Shown here: positions 22,312-30,161 of the stretch, one piece after another
Layout: every line of letters begins with the position of its first letter
How positions within the stretch are numbered: the first letter of the stretch is position 1
From: Candidatus Multivorans thiocomprendens
Lineage (GTDB): Bacteria; Acidobacteriota; Thermoanaerobaculia; Multivoradales; Multivoraceae
Length of the DNA: 33,820 nt
Direction of reading: 5' to 3'
Assembly: GCA_027493375.1 (NCBI GenBank)
Contig: JAPVWO010000297.1
Location: forward strand, 1 to 33,820
Translations under genes and position numbers: made by a program
Notes under the pieces: generated by a model
What the model saw: the letters and a program-made list of their open reading frames with translations, nothing else
The model's database searches: none
Told to the model about the DNA's origin: nothing

Positions 22312-25133
22312 TCCGACGCCCGCAGCAGAGCGCTCCACACTGGGTGCGCCGGCGTCCCCGCCGGCTTCCGGGGAGAACGCGCCGCAAAGCGGCGACCTTG
22401 GCGGCCAGAGCCGCCGTAGCCGCCCTGGCGGTGGCCCTTGTCTGGCCGGCCTGGGCCCAGGAGCCGGCGTCGCTCGACGAGATCGAGTCGATGCTCCTGA
22501 CCGGCCGGTACGAGGACGTCATCTCCCGGTTGGAGGCGCCTTCAGGCGCCAGAGAGACGCCGGCGCCGCGCGCGCTGAGGTTGTTGGTGGAGGCGTTGAT
22601 CGCTACCGGGCGCTACGACGAAGCCGCCGGGGCGTTCGAGGGCGTCGATGCCGCGGACGCGGGGCTCGGCGTTCTGCGCGGCCGGGTGGCGCTGCTCGGC
22701 GGTGACCGCGAGGGAGCCAGACAGGCGTTCGAGTCGGCGCGTGCGGCCCGGGGCAGGGACGCCCTGGTCGCCTCGTTCGAACTCGCGCGCCTGGCCCGGG
22801 ATCAGGGCGCGATCGAACAGGCTACGACGGGGTTCTACGCGATGATCGACGCCTACAATCGCGGCGCTGCCGACACGGCGGAGGAACTCGTGGCGGTTGC
22901 CGAGGCGTGCCAGTGGCTGGGGCGCGATGACCCGGAGCTGTTCAAGGACGCGCTGAGGGCCTACGACGAGGCCGTGGCGCTCGATCCCTCTTGGCCCGTG
23001 CCCCGGATCCGGCTCGGAGAGCTGTTCCTCGAGAAGTACGACAGCTCCCAGGCTCGCACTTCGCTCGCCGACGTTCTGCGGTCGAACCCGCGGCACCCGG
23101 AGGCGTTGCTGGCGATGGCGCGCACGATGCGGTTCGACGGCGATCCGCGGGCGGGCGAGACGCTCGACGCGGCCCTGGAGGTCAACCCGAACCTGATCGC
23201 GGCCCGGGTGTTCCGGGCCCGGCTCCGCTTGGCGTCGGAGCGCTTCGGGGAGGCCCGCGAGGAGGCGGAGAAGGCGATCCAGGCCGATCCCGAATCGCTC
23301 ACGGCGCGGACGGTGCTGGCGGCGGTCGAGTTCATCGAAGGGCGGAACGAGGAGTTCGCCAGCCTGCGCGACGGCATTCTGGCGGACAACCCGCGCTACG
23401 CCGACCTGTTCAACGAACTCGCCGACGCCAGCGTCGAGAATCGGCTCTACCCGCAGGCGCGCGACTTCGCCGCCGAGGCGGTGCGGCTGGATCCGAAGTC
23501 CTGGCGCGGCTACGGACTGCTCGGCCAGAACCAGCTCCGCCTCGGAGAGATCGAGGCCGCGAAGGGCAACCTGGAGCGGGCCTTCGCGGGCGACCCGTAC
23601 AACGTCTGGATCAAGAACACGCTCGACCTCGTCGACACGTTCGTCCAGTACCGGACGATCCAGAGCGAGCACTTCGAGTTCCACATCCACGAAAGCGAGG
23701 CGGAACTGCTCGCGCCTTACGTGGTCGGGCTGGCGGAGGAGGCCTGGGAGCTGCTGGTCGAGCGCTACCGGTTCGAGCCTCCGACGCCGGTCCGGGTCGA
23801 GGTCTATCCGTCGCACGCCGACTTTTCGGTCCGCACGGTCGGACTTGCCGGACTGGGCGCTCTGGGCGTGTGCTTCGGTCCGGTCCTGGCCCTCGATTCG
23901 CCCTCGGCGCGCCAGGTCGGCCACTTCAACTGGGGCGCCACGCTCTGGCACGAACTCGCCCACACCTTCACCCTCCTCGTTACCGACGCGAGGATCCCGC
24001 GCTGGCTGACCGAGGGTCTCTCCGTGGTCGAGGAGCGTCGGGCGCGTCCAGCGTGGGGCGACGACGTCCAGATCCCCTTCATCACCTCGTTGCGGGACGG
24101 GGATCTGCTCGGGATCGGCGAGCTCAACGACGGCTTCATGCGGCCGAAGTTCCCCAACCAGATCGGGCTCTCTTACTACCAGGCCTCACTGATCTGCGAC
24201 TGGATCGAGGAGAACTACGGCTTCGACGCGGTTCTGCTCATGCTTGCCGGCTACCGGGAAGGCAAGAGCACCGAAGAGGTGTTCCAGGAGGCAATGGCGC
24301 TGTCCCTTGAGAGCTTCGACGAGCGGTTCTTCGGGTATCTGCGCGAGCGTTTCGGCACCGCGATGGCGGCCCTCTACGACGTTCCGGGAGCCGTCGGCCG
24401 GGATGACGCGGAAGATGAAGAGTCGGGTGAGGATGGGCCGTCGCGGGGCCCCAGGCGGAACCTCTTTGCGGGCTCCGGGCCGGACCTGGAGGCGCTCGAA
24501 CGAGTGGCGAAGGAACGTCCGGACGACTTTCGCGTGCAGATGACCTACGGCAACGCGCTCTTCGCCGAGGAGCGCTACGCCGAGGCGGAGGCGCCGCTGC
24601 TGAGGGGCCGCGACCTCTTCCCCGAGTTCGTCGGTCCCGGCAACGCGTACACGTTGCTGGCCGAGATCTACCGGGAACTGGAGCGCGAGGAGGAGGCGAT
24701 CGAGGCGCTGCAGGGTCTGCTCCAGCACAACGAGACGGCGTGGGACGAGCACCTCGCCCTGGCCGACCTCCTGGCCGGGGCCGGCCGGAGCGAGGAGGAA
24801 GCCGCCATTCTGGAGCGGACCCTCTACATCTCGCCGTTCGACGCCGGCGTACACCGTCGTCTCGCCGAGTTCGCCTCGGCCGACGGCCGGTTCGACGTCG
24901 CCGTGCGCGAGCGCGCCGCCCTGGTAGCGCTGGACCCGCCCGACCGCGCGGAAGCGCTGTATCGGCTGGCGCGCGCCCAGCGGGACGCGGGTCGGGCCGA
25001 GCAGGCCCGGCGCACGGTGCTGCGAGCCCTGGAGGTCGCGCCGGGGTACGATCCGGCGCAGGAACTGCTGCTCGACCTGGTCGGGAAGGAACCCGCGCGG
25101 AAAGGACGGCAGGCTGGAGTAGAGGGGCCGTGA
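22308..25133 (+). CDS. TPR-flanked zinc metalloprotease (gluzincin, peptidase MA-like), secreted
   Basis: 941 residues from ATG 22308, overlapping the previous stop (ATGA). An unusually long basic N-region leads to a signal peptide (AAVAALAVALVWPAWAQ). TPR repeats occupy about residues 70-440. A gluzincin domain follows: HFEFHIHESEAELLAPYV, then LWHELAHTFTLLV with H548, E549 and H552, and WLTEGLSVVEE with the third ligand E569 (HExxH plus 16 residues to E), then SYYQASLICDWIEENYGF. A second TPR set spans about 720-930. All zinc and catalytic residues are present, so it should be an active protease in the periplasm or outside the cell. The gene sits between the dead caspase-like gene and DUF4159-B in the operon. 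The N-region contains a block of three GC hairpins, noted separately. Confidence 0.88.
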   Translation: MIRRPQQSAPHWVRRRPRRLPGRTRRKAATLAARAAVAALAVALVWPAWAQEPASLDEIESMLLTGRYEDVISRLEAPSGARETPAPRALRLLVEALIATGRYDEAAGAFEGVDAADAGLGVLRGRVALLGGDREGARQAFESARAARGRDALVASFELARLARDQGAIEQATTGFYAMIDAYNRGAADTAEELVAVAEACQWLGRDDPELFKDALRAYDEAVALDPSWPVPRIRLGELFLEKYDSSQARTSLADVLRSNPRHPEALLAMARTMRFDGDPRAGETLDAALEVNPNLIAARVFRARLRLASERFGEAREEAEKAIQADPESLTARTVLAAVEFIEGRNEEFASLRDGILADNPRYADLFNELADASVENRLYPQARDFAAEAVRLDPKSWRGYGLLGQNQLRLGEIEAAKGNLERAFAGDPYNVWIKNTLDLVDTFVQYRTIQSEHFEFHIHESEAELLAPYVVGLAEEAWELLVERYRFEPPTPVRVEVYPSHADFSVRTVGLAGLGALGVCFGPVLALDSPSARQVGHFNWGATLWHELAHTFTLLVTDARIPRWLTEGLSVVEERRARPAWGDDVQIPFITSLRDGDLLGIGELNDGFMRPKFPNQIGLSYYQASLICDWIEENYGFDAVLLMLAGYREGKSTEEVFQEAMALSLESFDERFFGYLRERFGTAMAALYDVPGAVGRDDAEDEESGEDGPSRGPRRNLFAGSGPDLEALERVAKERPDDFRVQMTYGNALFAEERYAEAEAPLLRGRDLFPEFVGPGNAYTLLAEIYRELEREEEAIEALQGLLQHNETAWDEHLALADLLAGAGRSEEEAAILERTLYISPFDAGVHRRLAEFASADGRFDVAVRERAALVALDPPDRAEALYRLARAQRDAGRAEQARRTVLRALEVAPGYDPAQELLLDLVGKEPARKGRQAGVEGP
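22345..22415. repeat. Block of three GC-rich hairpins within the signal-peptide region of the gluzincin gene
   Basis: Three consecutive perfect inverted repeats: GCCGGCG (22348-22354), TCCC loop, CGCCGGC (22359-22365); CGCCGC (22380-22385), AAA, GCGGCG (22389-22394); GGCGGC (22400-22405), CAGA, GCCGCC (22410-22415). They encode the extended basic stretch WVRRRPRRLPGRTRRKA of the protein. The block looks like a REP-type palindromic element taken up in frame; no second copy is present in this window. Confidence 0.5.
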
Positions 25134-25948
25134 CCGGAGCGCGCAGCAAACGTGGGACGTTTCGAGCCGTGGCGGGCATTCTGTCGCTTGTCCTGCTGGC
25201 GGGCGGGCTGTCCGCGCGCGACGAGAACTGGCGTCCCGCGGCGCCCGAGGTGGAGACGCCGTCGTTCCCCTACTCGGGCGGCTTCACCTTCGCCCGAATC
25301 CGCTTCGAGCCGACGATCTGGGGCGGCGGCCCGTTCATGTGGGGGCTCGACCTGAAGTGGAACCACGACTATCCGTTCGCCGAGGAGAACTTCACCCGTA
25401 TCGTCGACGAGATCACCGACATCGAGGTGCGGACGGAGGGCGGCAACGTCCTCGAGCTGAGCGATCCCCGGCTGTTCGAGCATCCCTGGGCCTATCTCTG
25501 CGAGCCGGGCTTCTGGAATCCGACGGAGGAAGAAGTCGAGAACCTCCGTTCCTACCTGCTCAAGGGCGGTTTCCTGGTGATCGACGACTTCTTCGACATC
25601 CGCGGCTACCCCGTCCAGTGGGAGAACTTCGAGCGGCAGATGGGCCGGCTGCTGCCGGGCTACGAACTCGTCCCCCTGACCGTCGAACACCCCGTCTTCC
25701 GCTCCTTCTTCGTGCTCGAGGACATCAACTTCGACATCGAGGACGCCCGCTTCTACCCGGTGCGGGGCCGGATCTACGGTGTCTTCGAGGACAACGATCC
25801 GAGCCGGCGGCTGATGGTTGCCATCAACTACAACATGGACATAGGCGATTTCTGGGAGTGGTCGGAGACCACCTTCTATCCGGTCGACGTGACCCAGAAG
25901 GGCTTCAAGCTCGGGGTCAACTACCTGATTTACGGGATGACCCACTGA
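25130..25948 (+). CDS. DUF4159 domain protein B (secreted)
   Basis: 272 residues from GTG 25130, overlapping the gluzincin stop by 4 nt. A signal peptide (FRAVAGILSLVLLAGGLSA) is followed by the DUF4159 domain: GGFTFARIRFEPTIWGGG, LKWNHDYPFAEENFTRIVDEIT, EEVENLRSYLLKGGFLVIDDFFD, PGYELVPLTVEHPVFRSFF, RLMVAINYNMDIGDFWEWSE and GVNYLIYGMTH. It is a clear paralogue of DUF4159-A, matching it at GGFxVIDDF, EHP/DHP and the C-terminal GVN.xxYxMxH, but overall divergent. Function unknown. A 7-bp inverted repeat directly follows the stop, before the MoxR gene. Confidence 0.88.
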   Translation: MTGARSKRGTFRAVAGILSLVLLAGGLSARDENWRPAAPEVETPSFPYSGGFTFARIRFEPTIWGGGPFMWGLDLKWNHDYPFAEENFTRIVDEITDIEVRTEGGNVLELSDPRLFEHPWAYLCEPGFWNPTEEEVENLRSYLLKGGFLVIDDFFDIRGYPVQWENFERQMGRLLPGYELVPLTVEHPVFRSFFVLEDINFDIEDARFYPVRGRIYGVFEDNDPSRRLMVAINYNMDIGDFWEWSETTFYPVDVTQKGFKLGVNYLIYGMTH

Positions 25949-25964
25949 TCCGTTCACGAACGGA
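25949..25964. promoter_or_regulatory. Perfect inverted repeat directly after the DUF4159-B stop
   Basis: TCCGTTC (25949-25955), AC, GAACGGA (25958-25964). As RNA it would be a 6-bp stem with a CACG loop; as DNA it is a 16-bp dyad suitable for a dimeric regulator. No T-run follows, so it is probably not a terminator. It is the only dyad I found at a junction inside the nine-gene operon. Confidence 0.4.
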
Positions 25965-25997
25965 CGAGGTCCCGATCCCCCAACGATGGAGAACTCG

Positions 25998-27068
25998 ATG
26001 AACGACACCTCGGAAGGCCTCGCCCGGACGACCGTCCTGGAAGGCGGCGGCGAGGGCCTGACCAGCGAAACGGATATCGAGTTGGCCGCGCGGCTGGCGA
26101 CAGGCCGGGAGCAGGTCCTCGCCCAACTCGCCAAGCAGATCGTCGGCCAGGAGGAGGTGCTCGGTCAGGTCCTGATGACCCTGTTCGTGGGCGGCAACAG
26201 CATCCTGACCGGCGTGCCGGGTCTGGCCAAGACCCTGATCGTCCAGACCGTCGCCGAGATTCTGGACCTGAAGTTCAGTCGCATCCAGTTCACGCCGGAC
26301 CTGATGCCGAGCGACATCACCGGCACCGACATCATCCAGGAGGACCAGGACACCGGCAAGCGGGAGATGACCTTCATGCCCGGGCCGATCTTCGCCCAGA
26401 TCGTGCTCGCCGACGAGATCAACCGGACTCCGCCGAAGACCCAGGCGGCGCTGCTCGAAGCGATGCAGGAGCACCGCGTGACGGTCCAGGGCCGGACCTA
26501 CGAGCTGGAGCAGCCGTTCTTCGTCTTCGCGACCCAGAACCCGATCGAACTGGAAGGCACCTATCCGTTGCCCGAGGCGCAGCTCGACCGCTTCATGTTC
26601 AACATCGTCATCGACCATCTCCCCGAGGACGAGGAGATGGAGATCGTCGACGCGACGACCACGATTCGCGAGTTCACCCTGGAGACCCGGGTCACGGGCG
26701 ACGACCTCCGCGCGTTCCATCGGCTGGTGCGGCGGGTGCCGATCGCGGAGCCGATCCTTCGCTACGCGGTCCACCTGGTGCGGATGACCCGTCCCGACAC
26801 CCCGGAGGCGCCGGACTTCGTGAACCAGTGGGTGCAGTACGGGGCCAGCGTTCGCGCGGCCCAGTTCATGGTTCTCGGCGCCAAGGCGAAGGCGCTGATG
26901 GACGGGCGCTATCACGTCGCGCACGAAGACGTTCGGGCCCTGGCCAAGCCCGTCATGCGGCACCGCATCCTGACCAACTTCCACGCCGAGTCGGAGCGGG
27001 TGACCACCGACGAGATCGTCGGCCGGTTGTTGGAACTCGCGCCCGTGACCCCGAGCGGAATGAGCTGA
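25998..27068 (+). CDS. MoxR family AAA+ ATPase
   Basis: 356 residues from ATG 25998, preferred over ATG 25986 because GGAG (25988-25991) lies 6 nt before it and nothing usable precedes 25986. The AAA_3 core is clear: AKQIVGQEEVLGQVLMTLFVGG, Walker A GVPGLAKT (72-79), LKFSRIQFTPDLMPSDITGTDI, Walker B VLADEIN (D139, E140) followed by RTPPKTQAALLEAMQEHRVT, the sensor region FATQNPIELEGTYPLPEAQLDRFMF, and a C-terminal lid. MoxR proteins act as chaperone-like ATPases with vWA partners in protein complex maturation; the three vWA-type proteins of this operon are the obvious partners. Cytoplasmic. Confidence 0.95.
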   Translation: MNDTSEGLARTTVLEGGGEGLTSETDIELAARLATGREQVLAQLAKQIVGQEEVLGQVLMTLFVGGNSILTGVPGLAKTLIVQTVAEILDLKFSRIQFTPDLMPSDITGTDIIQEDQDTGKREMTFMPGPIFAQIVLADEINRTPPKTQAALLEAMQEHRVTVQGRTYELEQPFFVFATQNPIELEGTYPLPEAQLDRFMFNIVIDHLPEDEEMEIVDATTTIREFTLETRVTGDDLRAFHRLVRRVPIAEPILRYAVHLVRMTRPDTPEAPDFVNQWVQYGASVRAAQFMVLGAKAKALMDGRYHVAHEDVRALAKPVMRHRILTNFHAESERVTTDEIVGRLLELAPVTPSGMS

Positions 27069-27084
27069 CGGGCGAGGCGGCGGC

Positions 27085-27978
27085 ATGAGCTACGGCAGGT
27101 TCGTCGACACCGGGACGCTCGCGCGCATCAGCAGTCTCGACCTGCTCGCGAAGACCGTCGTCGAGGGTTTCGTGAGCGGCCTGCACCGGTCGCCGTTCCT
27201 CGGCCGGTCGATGGACTTCGCGGAGTACCGGGCCTACCAGCCCGGCGACGACATCCGGCGCGTCGACTGGAAGCTCTTCTGCCGCACGGACCGCTTCTAC
27301 GTGAAGGAGTTCGAAGCGGACACGAACACGAACCTGACGATCGCGCTCGACGTCTCGCGCTCGATGGACTTCGGAACGGGCGCCGTGACCAAGTTCGACT
27401 ACGGGCGCTATCTCGCCGCGTGCCTGGGCTACTTCGCCTCCAAACAGAAGGACCGCATCGGCCTGGTCACCTTCGACAGCGAAATCGTGGACTTCGTGCC
27501 ACCCGCGGCCAAGCACCTTCAGGTCGTGCTCCACACGATCGACCGGATCGAACCGGGAGGCGGGGGCAGCCTGCGCGAACCGCTGCTCGAAGTGGTCGAC
27601 GCGGTGCGGCGCCGGAGCATGGTCGTCCTGATCTCGGACTTCTACGAGGATCCCGAGACGGTCATCCGGACCGCGGCCGGCTTCCGGCACAAGGGCAACG
27701 ACGTGATCCTCTTCCATCTGCTGGACCCGGCGGAACTCCGGTTCGATTTCGACGGCGAGCTCGACCTCAGGGACCTGGAGACCGGGGCGCGCGAAGCGGT
27801 GATGCCGGATGTCCTGCGGGACCAGTACCTGGAGCTGATCCGGGAGCACACGCGGACGCTGGACCGCTCCCTGGTCGAGGCGGGCATCGATTACACGCTG
27901 GTCGACATCTCCCAGCCCCTGGACGCCGCGCTCTACAGCTACCTCTCCTCCCGGCTCTACGCGATGAAGGCCAGGTAG
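27085..27978 (+). CDS. DUF58 / vWA-fold protein
   Basis: A 297-residue cytoplasmic protein with the DUF58 signature SPFLGRSMDFAEYRAYQPGDD, then IRRVDWKLFCRTDRFYVKEFEAD. A vWA-type core has an intact MIDAS, ALDVSRSMDFG (D89, S91, S93), and SMVVLISDFYEDPE further on. DUF58 proteins nearly always sit next to MoxR genes and are considered its direct partners; this one starts 16 nt after the MoxR stop and ends 4 nt before the BatA-like gene. It has no transmembrane helix, unlike the longer DUF58 proteins of other phyla. The start codon ATG is preceded by a purine-rich GGCGAGGCGG. Confidence 0.92.
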   Translation: MSYGRFVDTGTLARISSLDLLAKTVVEGFVSGLHRSPFLGRSMDFAEYRAYQPGDDIRRVDWKLFCRTDRFYVKEFEADTNTNLTIALDVSRSMDFGTGAVTKFDYGRYLAACLGYFASKQKDRIGLVTFDSEIVDFVPPAAKHLQVVLHTIDRIEPGGGGSLREPLLEVVDAVRRRSMVVLISDFYEDPETVIRTAAGFRHKGNDVILFHLLDPAELRFDFDGELDLRDLETGAREAVMPDVLRDQYLELIREHTRTLDRSLVEAGIDYTLVDISQPLDAALYSYLSSRLYAMKAR

Positions 27979-27982
27979 CCCG

Positions 27983-30148
27983 ATGGGTCTGCTGGCGCCT
28001 CTGTTTCTGCTCGGTCTGGCCGCCGTCGCGGTGCCGATCCTCATCCACCTGCGTTTGCGGCACCGCAGCCGCGTGGTCCGGTTTCCGTCGCTGATGTTCA
28101 TTTCCCAGGCGCCCTACCGTTCGATGCGGCGCCGCCGGCTGCGGGATGTTCTTCTGCTCCTGATGCGCTGCCTCGCGGTGGCGTTGCTTGCACTGGCGTT
28201 CGCCCGGCCGCTCTGGCAGGGCGACGCGGCTGCCGGGACCGCCTCCTCCAGCCGGCTGGTCGTCGTGCTGCTGGACAACTCGTTCAGCATGGGCTTCGGC
28301 GATCGCTGGCAGCGGGCTGCTGCAGCGGCCGAGTCGGCCTTCGGCGACCTCGACGCCGCCGATCGGGGCGCCCTGGTCGTCTACTCGGACGAGGCGGAAC
28401 TCCAGAGCGCGCCGACGACGGATGCGGCGCTGCTGGCCGCGATGGTCCAGGACGTGGAGGTGGCCCCGCGGTCCACCTCCCTGCTGCCGGCGATCCAGAT
28501 GGCGCGTGGAGTGCTGGCCGAGGCGGGGGAACTGGGCCGGCGCGAACTCCTCATCGTGAGCGACTTTCAACGCTCGTCCTGGACGCCGGAGAACGTCGCG
28601 GCGCTGCCTGCCGGCGTGGAACTGCGGCTCGTCGACGTGGGTGGGGAAGACGAAGAGGTGCGCAACGCCGCCGTCACCGATGTCGTCTTCGACCACTCTC
28701 GCAGCGGTGACCGCGAACAGGTGGGCATCGCGGCCCGGGTCAGTCATCTGGTCGTCCGCGAGCCGTCCGCGGCTGCGGCCGGGACGCCGCTGCGGGCGGA
28801 AGTCGACCTGCTGCTCGATCGCGAGGTGGTCCAGACCAGGGCGGTCGAGCTGGGCGCCGACTCGTCGACGATGGTCAACTTCGCGCCCGAGGTGCTCGAA
28901 CGGCAGCGCACCACCCGCGGCACGGTGCGTCTGCGGGACGATGCTCTCACCGCCGACAACGAATTCCGCTTCGTCCTGTCGCCGGCGCACGAAGTCGGCG
29001 TGCTCGTGATCGAGCCGGACGGCGACCGCCGCCGTGGCCGGTACCTCGAGGAAGCTCTGGCGCTCGGCCGGCGGCCGTTCTTCCGCGTGAATCGGGTGCA
29101 GGCGTCCGGCTTCCAACGCTCGATGCTCGACGGCAAGTCGGTCGTCGTCATCAACGACGCGGCCCAGCAACTGTCGGCCTCGGCCGGCAATGCGGTCGCC
29201 GGCTTCGTCCGGAACGGCGGTGGCCTGCTGCTCTCGGTCGAGCGCGGCATGACACAGGCGACCGGGTTGCCGCGGGAGTTCGGCGTGACCAGCGAACGGC
29301 AGGCGGACCGGCTGTCGGGAAGCGCGGGTTCGCTGGCCTGGTTCGACACCGGTCATCCGGTGTTCGATGTGTTCGCCGCGGCCAGGAGCGGCGACTTCTC
29401 CTCCGCGTCCTTCTTCCGGTATCACCGGCTCGTGCCTCCGGAAGGCGCCGCGGCGATCGCGCGCTTTGACGACGGTGCTCCGGCCTTGCTCGATCTGATG
29501 CCGGAAACGGCGGAGGACGGCGGGGCGGCGGGCGCCGCTTCCGGCCGCGTTCTTGTGCTGCCCACCTCGTTCGACACGTTCTGGAACACGCTGCCGCTCC
29601 AGGCGGTGTTTCTTCCCTTCGTCCATCGCTCGGTCGAGTACCTGGCCGGCTACTCGTTGCCTCGCTCCTGGTATCGGGTGGGCGAGGTCGCACAGGTGGA
29701 ACTGCCCGGCGGGCAGGCGGAAAGCGAGGGAGACGGATACGTCTCGGTCGCCCCGTCGGGCCGCGAGAGCCGTATCGATGCGGACGGCGGAGGTCTGCTG
29801 CTGGACGTGGAGGAGCCCGGCTTCTACGAGTTCCGGGAGGTGCGGGCCGACGTCTCCATCGAGCCCCTGACCCTGGCGAGCAACGTGCCCATGGCCGAGT
29901 CCGACCTGAGCCGGCTCGATCCGGACGAGTTCATGTCGCGTATTCGGCCGAGGGAAGAGGAGAGCGCTTCAGCGACGGAGGCAGCGGCGCTGACTCCGGA
30001 AGAACGCGAGCGGCGGCAACGACTCTGGTGGTTCCTGATCGCTGCCGCGGCTCTGGTACTTGCTGCCGAGACCCTGTTCGGCAACCGCCGCCGCGCCGCC
30101 GCGGCACCGGTCGTGACAGCATGGAGCCCCACCGGCGAGCAGAGCTGA
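27983..30148 (+). CDS. BatA-like membrane protein with vWA domain
   Basis: 721 residues. The N-terminus MGLLAPLFLLGLAAVAVPILIHL is the standard BatA (TIGR02226) double-membrane start. It is followed by RFPSLMFI, a basic RRRRLRD and a second helix (VLLLLMRCLAVALLALAFARPLW). The vWA domain has DNSFS (98-102), a conventional MIDAS, and RELLIVSDFQRSSW. A beta-rich region and a degenerate amidotransferase-like Rossmann segment (FVRNGGGLLLSVERG, WFDTGHPVFDVF) follow, then a C-terminal helix at about 682-700 (WWFLIAAAALVLAAETLFG). The counterpart in Bacteroidetes is part of the Bat operon, linked to stress tolerance. It is inferred to be a membrane partner of the MoxR/DUF58 pair. Confidence 0.9.
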   Translation: MGLLAPLFLLGLAAVAVPILIHLRLRHRSRVVRFPSLMFISQAPYRSMRRRRLRDVLLLLMRCLAVALLALAFARPLWQGDAAAGTASSSRLVVVLLDNSFSMGFGDRWQRAAAAAESAFGDLDAADRGALVVYSDEAELQSAPTTDAALLAAMVQDVEVAPRSTSLLPAIQMARGVLAEAGELGRRELLIVSDFQRSSWTPENVAALPAGVELRLVDVGGEDEEVRNAAVTDVVFDHSRSGDREQVGIAARVSHLVVREPSAAAAGTPLRAEVDLLLDREVVQTRAVELGADSSTMVNFAPEVLERQRTTRGTVRLRDDALTADNEFRFVLSPAHEVGVLVIEPDGDRRRGRYLEEALALGRRPFFRVNRVQASGFQRSMLDGKSVVVINDAAQQLSASAGNAVAGFVRNGGGLLLSVERGMTQATGLPREFGVTSERQADRLSGSAGSLAWFDTGHPVFDVFAAARSGDFSSASFFRYHRLVPPEGAAAIARFDDGAPALLDLMPETAEDGGAAGAASGRVLVLPTSFDTFWNTLPLQAVFLPFVHRSVEYLAGYSLPRSWYRVGEVAQVELPGGQAESEGDGYVSVAPSGRESRIDADGGGLLLDVEEPGFYEFREVRADVSIEPLTLASNVPMAESDLSRLDPDEFMSRIRPREEESASATEAAALTPEERERRQRLWWFLIAAAALVLAAETLFGNRRRAAAAPVVTAWSPTGEQS

Positions 30149-30161
30149 CTGAGGAGACCCG

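Noticed and set aside
27767..29626. A 619-codon minus-strand open frame opposite the DUF58 and BatA-like genes
   Set aside because: Shadow of two genes with clear vWA motifs; no recognisable domain.
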